Assembly (NCBI GenBank): GCA_902572065.1
Contig: CACGEL010000003.1
Span: 1-41,452 of the forward strand
Source: an uncultured Prochlorococcus sp.
Lineage (GTDB): Bacteria; Cyanobacteriota; Cyanobacteriia; PCC-6307; Cyanobiaceae
Length of the DNA: 41,452 nucleotides
Direction: 5' to 3'
Shown here: positions 27,154 through 36,985 of the stretch, in pieces
Layout: every line of letters starts with the position of its first letter
Position numbering within the stretch: position 1 is the stretch's first letter
Position numbers and translations under genes: made by a program
Notes under the pieces: generated by a model
Databases searched by the model: none
What the model saw: only the letters and a program-made list of their open reading frames with translations
What the model was told of the DNA's origin: nothing

Positions 27154-28914
27154 ATGGCTTTATTAATCAAAAAATTTGGTGGAACTTCGGTTGGAGATAT
27201 AAAAAAAATTAATACTATTGCTCGAAGTATTGGTCAAAGTAAAGAAGCTGGAAATGATATCGTCGTGGTTGTATCTGCAATGGGTAATTCAACAGATCAG
27301 CTCAATAATTTAGCAAAATCAATCAGCAAAAATCCAAATAATCGAGAATTAGATATGCTTCTCTCTACAGGGGAACAAGTAACTATTGCACTGCTCTCAA
27401 TGTCATTAAATGAATATGGGATCCCTGCAATATCTATGACAGGTAGCCAAGTTGGAATTGTTACTGAATCAATTCATGGCAAAGCAAGAATTCTAGATAT
27501 CAAAACAGAACGTATACAAAACTATTTAAATCATGGTTATGTAGTTGTTGTTGCTGGTTTTCAAGGTTCAACTCTCAGTCATACTGGATCAATGGAAATA
27601 ACAACGTTAGGAAGAGGGGGCTCAGATACTTCAGCAGTAGCACTTTCCACTGCATTAGGTGCAGAATCCTGCGAGATATATACCGATGTCCCGGGGGTTC
27701 TTACCACTGATCCAAGAATAGTCCCTAATGCAAGATTACTAGATGTTATTAGTTGTGAGGAGATGCTTGAACTTGCAAGCGTTGGTGCATCAGTACTTCA
27801 TCCTCGAGCTGTCGAGATTGCTCGTAATTATGGGATTAAATTATATGTAAAATCAAGTCAAGCCCTCTCAAATGGTACTCTTCTACATAGCAAAATTAAG
27901 CCATTAGCTCTCAAGCGAGGGGGGTTAGAATTAACAAAAACTGTTAATAGTCTTGAAGTATTAGAAAACCAAACCGTATTTAGTATTTCCAACTTACCTG
28001 ATAGACCTGGAATTGCAGCTCAAATATTTGAAACCTTATCTAAAGCAAACATTAATGTTGATTTAATAATCCAAGCTACTCATGATGGCAATAGTAATGA
28101 TATTGCATTTACTGTTAATGAGTTTGAGTTAACAAAAACAATTGAACAATGTAAATTAATAACCAATGAATTAGGTGGAGAATATAATCTCAAAACGAAT
28201 ATGACTAAATTAAGTATTCAAGGAGCTGGAATAATGGGAAGACCAAGTGTTTCCGCAGATTTATTTGAAACTTTATCACAAGCAAACATTAATGTAAGAT
28301 TAATAGCAACTAGCGAAATCAAAGTCAGCTGCGTAGTTGATATAGACAACATTCCAAAAGCTATTAGATTTGTAAGTGAAAAATTTAAATTATCTGATAA
28401 TCAAATTTTTATTAATCCATTATCTGAGAAAGAAGATCTGCCTGAAGTCAGAGGTATTGCACTAGATAAAAATCAAGTTCAAGTTAGTTTTCGGAACCTA
28501 CCTGATAAACCTGGTGTGGCAGCTTCAATATGTTTAGCTCTAGCAGAGAGTAACTTAATTTTTGACACTATTGTGCAATCTGAAAGGTTAACTTCCTTCA
28601 AAACCAAAGATATAAGTTTTACTATGAACAAACAAGACCGCGAAAGAGCTAATAAAATTTTTCACTCTTTAACAAAAAAACTAGCAGGATCATTTATCCA
28701 AGATGGGCCTGCAATAGCCAAAGTAAGCACAGTTGGAGCTGGAATGGCATTTAAGGTTGGAACAGCAGGGAAAATATTCAGAGCACTCGCAAATGAAAAT
28801 ATTAATATTGAAATGATTGCTACAAGTGAAATAAGAACTTCTTGTATCGTTTTAGAAAAGGATTGCAACCAAGCAGTAAATGCTATTCATTCTTATTTCG
28901 AATTAGATAAATAA
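27154..28914 (+). CDS. lysC: aspartate kinase
   Basis: Phosphorylates aspartate, the first step toward lysine, threonine and methionine. The 586 residues have the kinase domain at about 1-245 (KKFGGTSVGD at the start, TLGRGGSDTSAVALSTALGA, and EIYTDVPGVLTTDPRIV). Four ACT modules follow: starts near 275 (FSISNLPDRPGIAAQIFETL), 355 (LSIQGAGIMGRPSVSADLF), 445 (VSFRNLPDKPGVAASICLAL) and 525 (VSTVGAGMAFKVGTAGKIF). The two ACT pairs look like a tandem duplication, as in other cyanobacterial enzymes, and bind feedback effectors. asd and dapA, the next steps, lie about 7 kb downstream. Confidence 0.96.
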   Translation: MALLIKKFGGTSVGDIKKINTIARSIGQSKEAGNDIVVVVSAMGNSTDQLNNLAKSISKNPNNRELDMLLSTGEQVTIALLSMSLNEYGIPAISMTGSQVGIVTESIHGKARILDIKTERIQNYLNHGYVVVVAGFQGSTLSHTGSMEITTLGRGGSDTSAVALSTALGAESCEIYTDVPGVLTTDPRIVPNARLLDVISCEEMLELASVGASVLHPRAVEIARNYGIKLYVKSSQALSNGTLLHSKIKPLALKRGGLELTKTVNSLEVLENQTVFSISNLPDRPGIAAQIFETLSKANINVDLIIQATHDGNSNDIAFTVNEFELTKTIEQCKLITNELGGEYNLKTNMTKLSIQGAGIMGRPSVSADLFETLSQANINVRLIATSEIKVSCVVDIDNIPKAIRFVSEKFKLSDNQIFINPLSEKEDLPEVRGIALDKNQVQVSFRNLPDKPGVAASICLALAESNLIFDTIVQSERLTSFKTKDISFTMNKQDRERANKIFHSLTKKLAGSFIQDGPAIAKVSTVGAGMAFKVGTAGKIFRALANENINIEMIATSEIRTSCIVLEKDCNQAVNAIHSYFELDK

Positions 28915-28926
28915 TTAATTAACTAA

Positions 28927-30966
28927 TTAACTATTTCTAGATAATCTTTGCCTGAGTTTCTTAATTCTATCTCTAAGATTTGCTGCCTCTTCAAAATTTA
29001 GTTCTTTTGCTGCATCTTTCATTTTATTTTCTAACTTATCAATTAAATCAGGCATTTCCTCGAGTAAACATTGATTATCTTTAGAATTTAAAATCTCATC
29101 TGTTTTATCACTCACAATATTTATAAAATCTTTAGATAATCCCCCACTATCTAGTTTTCTGGATAATTCGAGAAATGACAATATTGAATTTTCTATTTTC
29201 TTACCTGCTGGTCTGGGTATAATACCGTTGATCTGATTATATTTTTTTTGAATAGTTCTTCTTCTTTCAGTTTCAGATATCGCTCTTTTCATAGATTGGG
29301 TAAAGTTATCTGCATAAAGTAAAGCAACCCCTTCTACATGTCGTGCAGCTCTACCAATAGTTTGAATTAGCGAACGCTCTGCTCTCAAAAAGCCCTCTTT
29401 ATCCGCATCTAAAATCGCTACTAGGGAAACTTCAGGGAGATCGAGTCCTTCCCTTAACAAATTCACTCCAACCAATACATCATATTCACCCAATCTAAGA
29501 TCTTGTATAATTTCTATCCTTTCAATTGAATGAATTTCAGAATGCAAATACCTTACCCTCACTTTATTATCCGATAAAAAATCTGTAAGATCTTCTGCCA
29601 TCCTTTTTGTAAGAGTAGTAACGAGTACTCTTTGTTTCTTTTTGGCTCTAACTCTAATTTCAGATAAAAGATCATCTATTTGACCATCACTAGGCCTTAC
29701 ATCAACGATTGGATCTAAAACACCAGTTGGTCTTATAACTTGTTCAATAAACTGGCCTTCGCATTGATCCAACTCCCATTGACCAGGAGTTGCACTAATA
29801 AACAATGTTTGTCTAGATTTTTCCCAAAATTCCTCACACTTTAAAGGCCTGTTATCTGCTGCACTAGGCAAACGAAAACCATGTTCTATTAATACCTTTT
29901 TTCTAGCTTGGTCTCCGTTATACATTGCATGTAATTGAGGACATGTCACGTGACTTTCATCAACTACTAATAACCAATCATCTGGGAAATAATCTATTAA
30001 GCATTCTGGGGGAGTTCCTGCTTCTCTACCAGCCAAATGACGTGCATAATTTTCAACGCCATTGCAATAGCCTACTTCTCTCAGCATTTCTAAATCATAT
30101 TTTGTACGCTGTTCTAAACGCTGAGCCTCTAACAACTTCCCTTCATAAGCAAATTTATCTAATTGTTCTTTTAATTCACTTTTTATAGCGCTAATAGCAG
30201 TCTCTAATCTCTCTTTTGGAGTAACAAAATGCTTAGCAGGATAAACACTAACTTGATCAAGACTCTCAAGAATCTCTCCAGTTAATGGATCAACAAATCT
30301 AATAGCCTCTATCTCATCTCCAAATAACTCTATTCTTATCAATCTATCTTCATACGCTGGGCCAATTTCTAAAACATCCCCCTTAATTCTAAACCTGCCT
30401 CTAGTAATTTCTACATCATTTCTTGTATATTGATTATCAACTAATGATCTTAAAGAGGAACGTAAATTTATTGATTCTCCTACTACAAATTTAACAGCAG
30501 CTTTTAGATATTCACTTGGTATGCCAAGACCATAAATACAGCTAATAGATGCAACAACTATTACATCTTTCCTTTCAAATAATGATCGAGTAGCCGAATG
30601 CCTAAGCATATCTATCTCCTCATTAATTGAAGCAGTTTTGGCTATGTAAGTATCACTGACTGGAACATAAGCCTCAGGTTGATAATAATCATAGTAAGAA
30701 ATAAAGTATTCAACGGCATTTTTAGGAAAAAACTCTCTTAATTCATTGCATAATTGAGCTGCTAAAGTTTTATTATGAGCCAAAACAAGTGCAGGCCTGC
30801 CAGTTTGTTCTATTACATTTGCAATAGTGAAAGTTTTTCCCGTTCCAGTTGCTCCCAAAAGAGTTTGAAACTCTTTTCCGCTATTAACTCCATGTACTAA
30901 TTTTTTAATAGCTCCAGGCTGATCGCCATTGGGTTTATATGGTGCCTGAAGCTTATAGTTATTCAT
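28927..30966 (-). CDS. uvrB: excinuclease ABC subunit B
   Basis: Damage-verifying helicase of nucleotide excision repair. The 679 residues have Walker [14 protein letters not shown], the beta-hairpin region [12 protein letters not shown] that probes the DNA, the DESH box [12 protein letters not shown], motif V-VI ([44 protein letters not shown]), and a C-terminal UVR domain ([31 protein letters not shown]) that meets UvrC. The ATG at 30966 gives [19 protein letters not shown]. It follows ycf23 after 29 bp, so the two may share a transcript. It is convergent with lysC, 12 bp apart. Confidence 0.98.
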   Translation of the reverse strand: MNNYKLQAPYKPNGDQPGAIKKLVHGVNSGKEFQTLLGATGTGKTFTIANVIEQTGRPALVLAHNKTLAAQLCNELREFFPKNAVEYFISYYDYYQPEAYVPVSDTYIAKTASINEEIDMLRHSATRSLFERKDVIVVASISCIYGLGIPSEYLKAAVKFVVGESINLRSSLRSLVDNQYTRNDVEITRGRFRIKGDVLEIGPAYEDRLIRIELFGDEIEAIRFVDPLTGEILESLDQVSVYPAKHFVTPKERLETAISAIKSELKEQLDKFAYEGKLLEAQRLEQRTKYDLEMLREVGYCNGVENYARHLAGREAGTPPECLIDYFPDDWLLVVDESHVTCPQLHAMYNGDQARKKVLIEHGFRLPSAADNRPLKCEEFWEKSRQTLFISATPGQWELDQCEGQFIEQVIRPTGVLDPIVDVRPSDGQIDDLLSEIRVRAKKKQRVLVTTLTKRMAEDLTDFLSDNKVRVRYLHSEIHSIERIEIIQDLRLGEYDVLVGVNLLREGLDLPEVSLVAILDADKEGFLRAERSLIQTIGRAARHVEGVALLYADNFTQSMKRAISETERRRTIQKKYNQINGIIPRPAGKKIENSILSFLELSRKLDSGGLSKDFINIVSDKTDEILNSKDNQCLLEEMPDLIDKLENKMKDAAKELNFEEAANLRDRIKKLRQRLSRNS

Positions 30967-30995
30967 TCAAACAATAGCTTAGTATTTCTATAATA

Positions 30996-31805
30996 TTAGG
31001 AAATTTTTTCTTTAATTATTGAACTTTCTAAAGATTCTTTTAAACCTCTTACAACAGCAATCATTGATATCAAATCATCTAATTTATTAACTACAGATCC
31101 AACCCCAACTGCAGCAGCTCCGCATGATATGGCCAATGGACATGTTACCTCACTTAAACCTGATGCGCTCATAATTGGAATATGAACAGACTGTTTCTCA
31201 AATTCTTTATGTATTGAGAAAGTAGCTGCCAATGTAGGCACTGACTTTTCTAATAATCCTTGTATCCCCGAACTATATGGATTAGAACCTTTTCCTCCTT
31301 CAGTTTGAATAATATCAGCTCCTTCAAAAACTAATTTCATAGCAAGATCAACTTGCCTATCTATAGGAATAGTATGAGGAACTGTTACTGATAGAGGAAC
31401 ATTAGGTAAAATATCTTTAGTTTCTTTTGTAAGATTTAAAACTTTCTCCTCGGAGAAAACAATGCCTTCTTCATAGAAACTATCATAGTTTCCTATTTCG
31501 ATTAAAGAAGCTCCTGCCTTTACTGAATTTATAAATGATTTAGGCTCGACGGAACTTACACAAATTGGTAATGATGAAATCTCAATAGCAGATTCAACCA
31601 ATTCAGGTTTACAAGCTATATCAATCAAATCAGCACCCCCTAAAAAAGCTGCTTCTGAAATTTTCTTAACAGATTCGGGGTCAAAATTACTTAATCCTGA
31701 AATAACTTTAAGTAAAGATCTATGGCTTAACTCTACTTGAATTTTTTGTGGCAAAAGATTAATCAGACTCATTGACTTAATGAATTTATTACCTGATTGT
31801 GACAT
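30996..31805 (-). CDS. ycf23: DUF561/Ycf23 family TIM-barrel protein
   Basis: Protein of 269 residues of the Ycf23 (DUF561) family, found in cyanobacteria and some algal plastids. The repeating beta-alpha pattern suggests a TIM barrel: LLKVISGLSNFDPESVKKI, GGADLIDIACKPELV, LPICVSSVEP, AGASLIEIGNYDSFYEEG, VPLSVTVPHTIPIDRQVDLAMKLVFEGADIIQTEGGKG, and a phosphate-site-like CGAAAVGVGSVVNKL. The final motifs look able to bind a phosphorylated ligand, but the reaction is unknown. It lies upstream of uvrB and divergent from tilS (52 bp). No function is assigned beyond the family. Confidence 0.88.
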   Translation of the reverse strand: MSQSGNKFIKSMSLINLLPQKIQVELSHRSLLKVISGLSNFDPESVKKISEAAFLGGADLIDIACKPELVESAIEISSLPICVSSVEPKSFINSVKAGASLIEIGNYDSFYEEGIVFSEEKVLNLTKETKDILPNVPLSVTVPHTIPIDRQVDLAMKLVFEGADIIQTEGGKGSNPYSSGIQGLLEKSVPTLAATFSIHKEFEKQSVHIPIMSASGLSEVTCPLAISCGAAAVGVGSVVNKLDDLISMIAVVRGLKESLESSIIKEKIS

Positions 31806-31857
31806 TGTTTTAATAAAACAGTGAATTTTTTAAAAAATATTATTTGAGTTAAACAAT

Positions 31858-32868
31858 ATGTCTCATAAAAACTTAACACAAAAAAATTGGACGTCCTGGC
31901 ATCATCTTCTGCATAAGGAGTTTTTAAGCGATAAGAATCTAATTCCTAATGGAGCAAATCTTTTAATAGCAGTTTCCGGAGGACAAGATTCAATGGCTTT
32001 ATTAAAGCTAATAAATGATATAAAAATTCAGCATAATTGGTTAGTGCATGTTTGGCATGGAAATCATCAATGGCATGAAAAATCTGAGAGATATGCACTT
32101 GAATTAAAAAGATACTGTGATAAAAAAAATATCTCATTTTTTTCTGATCGAGCTAATAACAAAACTATTTGTTCTGAAGAAAAGGCGCGAGATTGGAGAT
32201 ATAAACAATTATGTGAAAGAGCAAATAAATTTTTAAGTGAAAACAAAAAGAATATAGATATTTACTTAATAACGGGTCACACTAATACAGATAATGCAGA
32301 AACATTTCTTCTAAATTTAGCTAGAGGAAGCAATTATGCAGGACTAAGCTATATCGACAAAAAAAGATCGCTTGCACCTAATATTTTTTTAATAAGACCA
32401 TTATTAATTTTTAGCCGAGAAGATACCAAGACAATTTGTAACTTTCTGAACATTCCCATTTGGGAAGACCCAACTAACTCCGATCTAACAATAAAGAGAA
32501 ATTTAGTCAGAAAAAAAATTATCCCAACTTTTGAAATTATGTATCCTGGTTATTCCAAAAGAATAAATAGTTTTGCAGAAAAAATGAGTAATTACAATAA
32601 AGAACAACAAGATCTAGGTAAGCTCGCATACTTATCTTGTAAAGATGAAAAGGGTTTAAAGAGAAATTTATTTAATAACTTATGCATTGAAGCTAGATGT
32701 ACTATTTTAAATATTTTTTTGAAAAAGAAATGTACCAAACAATTAGATTCAAAAAACATCAATGATGTAGCCTCTTCAATTTTTAAAAAAGATAGAGGCC
32801 AAATAAACTTGCCAGAGAGATTAAAGATTTTTTGGAATAAAGATTATATAAATCTTGAAAAATCCTAA
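31858..32868 (+). CDS. tilS: tRNA(Ile)-lysidine synthetase
   Basis: Modifies C34 of the CAU-anticodon tRNA-Ile to lysidine so that it reads AUA. The 336 residues have the N-type ATP pyrophosphatase loop AVSGGQDSMALLKLI (about 37-51), HVWHGNHQWHEKSERYA, TGHTNTDNAETFLLNLARGSNYAGL and IRPLLIFSREDTKTICN, all family marks. It is shorter than the enterobacterial enzyme and appears to lack the far C-terminal domain. The family is essential where AUA codons are common, as in this AT-rich genome. Its last 4 bp overlap the 3' end of the convergent rnj gene. Confidence 0.94.
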   Translation: MSHKNLTQKNWTSWHHLLHKEFLSDKNLIPNGANLLIAVSGGQDSMALLKLINDIKIQHNWLVHVWHGNHQWHEKSERYALELKRYCDKKNISFFSDRANNKTICSEEKARDWRYKQLCERANKFLSENKKNIDIYLITGHTNTDNAETFLLNLARGSNYAGLSYIDKKRSLAPNIFLIRPLLIFSREDTKTICNFLNIPIWEDPTNSDLTIKRNLVRKKIIPTFEIMYPGYSKRINSFAEKMSNYNKEQQDLGKLAYLSCKDEKGLKRNLFNNLCIEARCTILNIFLKKKCTKQLDSKNINDVASSIFKKDRGQINLPERLKIFWNKDYINLEKS

Positions 32869-34847
32869 GATGTTACTGCTGATCTTCTTCTTCTAGTCCT
32901 ACCCTCAAAAGATTCTTCTTTTTCAGAACTCACTAATGAGTCTTTTGAAACTTTGGCATTATTTTGATTATTAAGGTTTTTAGGATTATTTGAATTATTC
33001 GGATTATTATTATTTCTTTTTTGGAAATTTTGATTATTTCTATTATGTTTATTTTGATCTTCAGTGATCTTTGGAATATAAGCACGTGTTCCGCTTGGGG
33101 CTGGTTGAACTAAACAAAGAATTAATGGTTCTACTTGTAACTCTCTTCTCATTCTTCTACTTAAACCATTCTCAATTTCTCTTTGAACACCAATCCAATC
33201 TACCTCGAAATTATTAGGGCCAGTTTGCCTAGATAACTGCTTCCATCTGTTTTCTAAAACCCAACTAATTTCTCGTTCAGTCCACATAGACATTTTTCTC
33301 GGTTCGGCAGTAGTGACTACCCCTCTTAAATTTACTCTTGGTGGAGCAACCATTTTCCCATCAGTACTTATAGGAGCTAAAACAGTTACAACACCATCAC
33401 CGGCTAATTGCTGTCTTTCCTTTAATACTCGAGCATCAACAATTCCATTTCGAGAGTTATCAAGTAATTCTACTCCAGCTTTTACAGGATCTCCTTTATT
33501 AATAGAATCAGAGGTTAATTCAACAACATCTCCATTTTCAATAATTAAAATATTATCTTTTGGAACTCCCATTGTCTGAGCACTTCTACTATGACAAACA
33601 AGCATTCTATGTTCCCCGTGAACAGGAACAAAAAACTTTGGTTTAGCTAATGCCAACATTAATTTTTGATCTTCTTGGAATCCATGACCAGAAACATGAA
33701 TATTCTCACCTTTTCCGTAAACAACCTTCGCTCCCATTTTCATCAATCTATCTATTGTATTGACGACACCAATAGTATTTCCTGGAATTGGACTAGCAGA
33801 GAAAATAACAGTATCAGTAGTTTTAAGACGAACATGTTGATGCTCACCACGAGAAATTCTACTTAAAGCAGCTAAAGGTTCCCCTTGACTACCAGTCATC
33901 AATAATAAAGTTTCTCTATCAGGTAAATCTCTAATTTGTTTAATAGGAACAAATAAATCATCTGGGCATTTCATATAACCAATATCTCTAGCTTTAGCAA
34001 TAACATTTATCATCGATCTACCCAACAAACCAACCTTCCTACCATGTTTCATAGCCAACTCTAAAATCATTGTCACTCTATGAACAGAACTTGCAAAGGT
34101 GGTAAGGATAACTCGTTCTTTTGCCTCAGCAATATGTTTTTCTAAAGAAGGATAAATAGTCTTTTCAGAGGGACAAAAGCCTGGAACTTCAGCATTAGTA
34201 GAATCACTAAACATGCATAAAACACCTTTCTCGCCATAATGCACCATTCTTTCAATATCAAATTGTTCTCCATCTACTGGCATATGATCAAACTTAAAAT
34301 CCCCTGTAAATATAATTGTGCCGACAGGTGTTGTAACTGCTAAAGAAAAACTATCGCAAATTGAATGAGTATTGCGAATAAATTCAACAGAAAAATGTTG
34401 CCCAACCTTTACAACATCTCTTGGATTTACTGTCTGTATTGTCGTTCTATCAGATACCCCAGCTTCCTCCATTTTTCCTCTTAACATTGACATTGCCAGT
34501 CTTGGGCCATAAATAATCGGAATATTAAAATGCTTCAGATGATGAGAAATACCTCCAATATGATCCTCATGTCCATGAGTTACTATCATTCCTTTAATTC
34601 TTCTTTGATTTTCTTTTAAAAAAGTTGTATCTGGCATAACAATATTCACACCATGCATTCCATCTGAAGGGAAAGCTAGTCCAGCATCAACCAGCATTAA
34701 TTCGTCTCCAAATTCAAATACACAAGTATTTTTTCCTATTTCGTGTAAGCCACCTAATGGTATTACTCGTAGAGTAGGGCTATTACTTTTAGATCCTGAT
34801 GGATTATTTAGAGATCTATTAACGGTTGAATTTGATCTTGATTGCAT
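32865..34847 (-). CDS. rnj: ribonuclease J
   Basis: Metallo-beta-lactamase/beta-CASP nuclease with endo- and 5'-3' exoribonuclease activity in mRNA decay. Of 660 residues, the first ~30 are Ser/Asn-rich. The metal site HGHEDHIGGISHHLKHF is followed by GTIIFTGDFKFD, the beta-CASP core with LMTGSQGEPLAALSRISRGEH, and VHGEHRMLVCHSRSA. The C-terminal domain follows. The tail holds an Asn-rich run (residues 597-632, 18 of 36 Asn) and ends GRTRRRRSAVTS. The tail may bind RNA or partners; that is inference. The 3' end overlaps tilS by 4 bp. Confidence 0.96.
   Translation of the reverse strand: MQSRSNSTVNRSLNNPSGSKSNSPTLRVIPLGGLHEIGKNTCVFEFGDELMLVDAGLAFPSDGMHGVNIVMPDTTFLKENQRRIKGMIVTHGHEDHIGGISHHLKHFNIPIIYGPRLAMSMLRGKMEEAGVSDRTTIQTVNPRDVVKVGQHFSVEFIRNTHSICDSFSLAVTTPVGTIIFTGDFKFDHMPVDGEQFDIERMVHYGEKGVLCMFSDSTNAEVPGFCPSEKTIYPSLEKHIAEAKERVILTTFASSVHRVTMILELAMKHGRKVGLLGRSMINVIAKARDIGYMKCPDDLFVPIKQIRDLPDRETLLLMTGSQGEPLAALSRISRGEHQHVRLKTTDTVIFSASPIPGNTIGVVNTIDRLMKMGAKVVYGKGENIHVSGHGFQEDQKLMLALAKPKFFVPVHGEHRMLVCHSRSAQTMGVPKDNILIIENGDVVELTSDSINKGDPVKAGVELLDNSRNGIVDARVLKERQQLAGDGVVTVLAPISTDGKMVAPPRVNLRGVVTTAEPRKMSMWTEREISWVLENRWKQLSRQTGPNNFEVDWIGVQREIENGLSRRMRRELQVEPLILCLVQPAPSGTRAYIPKITEDQNKHNRNNQNFQKRNNNNPNNSNNPKNLNNQNNAKVSKDSLVSSEKEESFEGRTRRRRSAVTS
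32952..33059 (-). repeat. Asn-rich low-complexity segment of RNase J
   Basis: This DNA encodes residues 597-632 of RNase J, in which 18 of 36 residues are Asn, mixed with Gln, Pro, Lys and Arg. The DNA consists of short imperfect repeats built around AAT codons (ATT on the plus strand). It probably varies in length between strains through replication slippage, which is inference. Confidence 0.75.
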
Positions 34848-34924
34848 AATTTAAGAATTTATAGAGTCTTGCTTGTAATCAAACTAATTTTATTTAAATT
34901 TAATTATCAAGTTAAAGAGAAACC

Positions 34925-35830
34925 TTAATGTAAGGATTTGAGGATAATTGAAAGTTGTTTTTTCATGTCCAAAGGTAGTGGAGATAAAGGACTCCTTGGA
35001 TTACCTACATTCCATCCAGAAAGCTCTAAGGCTGCTTTAATTGGAATAGGATTAGTTGTCATAAAAAGTGACTTAAACAGAGGTTGAAGTCTTTCATGAA
35101 TTAGTAAAGCAGATAAAACTTCTCCTTCATAGAATAATTCAATCATTTTTTTAAGTTGAAGGCCAACCAAATGGCTTGCCACACTTACTACACCAACAGC
35201 ACCAACAGATAACATAGGGAGCAACAATGAATCGTCACCACTATATACAGAGAGCTTAGGTCCACAAACTGCCCTTAACTCTGTCACTTCTTCTATTCTA
35301 CCGCTTGCTGCTTTAATACTGAGAATATTTGGGAAATTCATAAGTTTGTTTACAGTATTGGGTAATAAATCACAACCAGTTCTTCCTGGTATGTTGTAAA
35401 GCATTAGAGGTAAATTTTTAGCTGCATTCGCTATAGAACTAAAGTGGTTATAAAGACCTTCTTGAGGAGGTTTATTATAATAAGGGACTACAACCAAAGC
35501 ACCATCTGCACCAAATTCGTACGCTTTCTTAGTAGCCTCTATTGCCTCACTTGTACAATTACTACCTGTTCCAACTATTATTTTACATCCAGGATTTAAA
35601 GAACCTTTAACTGCGACAAACAAATCATGCTGTTCAGACCATGAAAGAGTTGGAGATTCTCCTGTAGTTCCACAAAGCACAATTCCATCTGAACCATTCT
35701 CAGAAAGGTAATTTGAAAGTTTAATAGCTAATTCATAATCCACCTGTCCATTTTCATTGAATGGAGTAACCATCGCAGTCAATATCCTCCCAAATAATGG
35801 ATTAGATGAGTTAGTATTGCCAGCAGTCAT
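34925..35830 (-). CDS. dapA: 4-hydroxy-tetrahydrodipicolinate synthase
   Basis: Condenses aspartate semialdehyde with pyruvate, the first step specific to lysine and diaminopimelate. The 301-residue TIM barrel has [53 protein letters not shown] with the catalytic Tyr, and the Schiff-base Lys in [14 protein letters not shown]. The start codon overlaps the stop of asd by ATGA (4 bp), so the two are translationally coupled. Peptidoglycan and protein synthesis both need the product. Downstream rnj starts 77 bp away on the same strand. Confidence 0.97.
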   Translation of the reverse strand: MTAGNTNSSNPLFGRILTAMVTPFNENGQVDYELAIKLSNYLSENGSDGIVLCGTTGESPTLSWSEQHDLFVAVKGSLNPGCKIIVGTGSNCTSEAIEATKKAYEFGADGALVVVPYYNKPPQEGLYNHFSSIANAAKNLPLMLYNIPGRTGCDLLPNTVNKLMNFPNILSIKAASGRIEEVTELRAVCGPKLSVYSGDDSLLLPMLSVGAVGVVSVASHLVGLQLKKMIELFYEGEVLSALLIHERLQPLFKSLFMTTNPIPIKAALELSGWNVGNPRSPLSPLPLDMKKQLSIILKSLH

Positions 35831-36858
35831 TTTTTTGTAATTAATAGTTCAGCTATTTGAACAGCATTAAGCGCTGCTCCTTTTCTTATTTGATCTCCAC
35901 ATAACCACAATTCTAATCCATTGGGATTACTTATATCAGTTCTTACCCTTCCAACGGCAATATCATCTCTTCCCATAACATCATTTGGCATAGGAAACCT
36001 ATTTTTCTCATAGTCTTCTATTATTTCTATACCATCAGCTTTTTTTAATTGATTAATAGCATATGAAGGTTTGACAATATCCTCAAATTCAATATTAACT
36101 GATTCAGAATGAGCTCTTAGAACTGGTACTCGGACGCATGTTGAAGAAAGTTTCAAATCAGAAATATTAAGTATTTTGCGTGTTTCGTTTGTAATTTTCA
36201 TCTCTTCTTCGCAGTAATTATTTGCAAGCATTGGTGAATCATGTAGAAACAAATTAAATGCTAATGAATAAGGTAGGACTTCACTTTCTTTTGGATCTCC
36301 CTGCAAATATTTCTTAGTTAAAAACTGTAATTCTTCCATTGCCAATTGTCCTGCTCCACTTACCGATTGATAAGTTGAAACAATTACTCTTTTAATAGGA
36401 GAAATATGATTTAAAGGAGCTAAAACCAAAGTTAGTAATATAGTTGTGCAATTCGGATTAGCTATGACACCATTGTGCTTTAAAGCATCACAAGCATTGA
36501 CTTCAGGAACAACAAGAGGGACATCATTTTCTAATCTAAATGCACTTGAATTATCAATTAATACAGCATTTTGATCTTTAACTGTTGATAACCATTTTTT
36601 TGAAATACTTGCACCAGCAGAAGCAAGAACTAAATCAACATTTAAAAATTCCTCTCTAGTTGCTTTTTTAGTAACGATTTCTTCCCCTTTCCATTTAATT
36701 ATTTTCCCTTCTGAGCGCTGAGAAGAGAGCAAAACCAATTCTGAGATAGGGAAATCTCTTTCTTCAAGAATTTTAAGTAATTCTGATCCAACCGCACCTG
36801 AGGAACCTAAAATAGCTACTTTTAAAAGTCTATTTGGCAAAAATGGAGATTTTCTCAC
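35827..36858 (-). CDS. asd: aspartate-semialdehyde dehydrogenase
   Basis: Reduces aspartyl phosphate to aspartate semialdehyde with NADPH. The 343 residues open with [24 protein letters not shown] (nucleotide site). The catalytic Cys sits in [20 protein letters not shown], and [17 protein letters not shown] carries the conserved His and Arg. The end has [43 protein letters not shown]. It is directly upstream of dapA with a 4-bp overlap, giving a two-gene operon for sequential steps. lysC, the preceding step, is separate. It is divergent from tig across 127 bp. Confidence 0.97.
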   Translation of the reverse strand: MRKSPFLPNRLLKVAILGSSGAVGSELLKILEERDFPISELVLLSSQRSEGKIIKWKGEEIVTKKATREEFLNVDLVLASAGASISKKWLSTVKDQNAVLIDNSSAFRLENDVPLVVPEVNACDALKHNGVIANPNCTTILLTLVLAPLNHISPIKRVIVSTYQSVSGAGQLAMEELQFLTKKYLQGDPKESEVLPYSLAFNLFLHDSPMLANNYCEEEMKITNETRKILNISDLKLSSTCVRVPVLRAHSESVNIEFEDIVKPSYAINQLKKADGIEIIEDYEKNRFPMPNDVMGRDDIAVGRVRTDISNPNGLELWLCGDQIRKGAALNAVQIAELLITKK

Positions 36859-36985
36859 TATGTAAATCGAAAAATTATGAAATTGAATATTTTTCTTACT
36901 GTATCAAAAAAGTTAACTTTCAAGGAAATCACTTAATGTGGAATAATTAAGTTTCTGCTTATTGTAATAATTTTAAAAATCACAC

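Noticed and set aside
28915..28926. Terminator in the lysC-uvrB gap
   Set aside because: Only a TTAATTAACTAATTAACT-type direct repeat of A/T words is present, without a stable stem.
29925..30188. 87-codon open frame opposite uvrB
   Set aside because: Antisense shadow of uvrB without start signals or recognisable motif.
32952..33059. CRISPR-like or tandem DNA repeat
   Set aside because: Units are irregular and fully explained by Asn codons in the RNase J tail.
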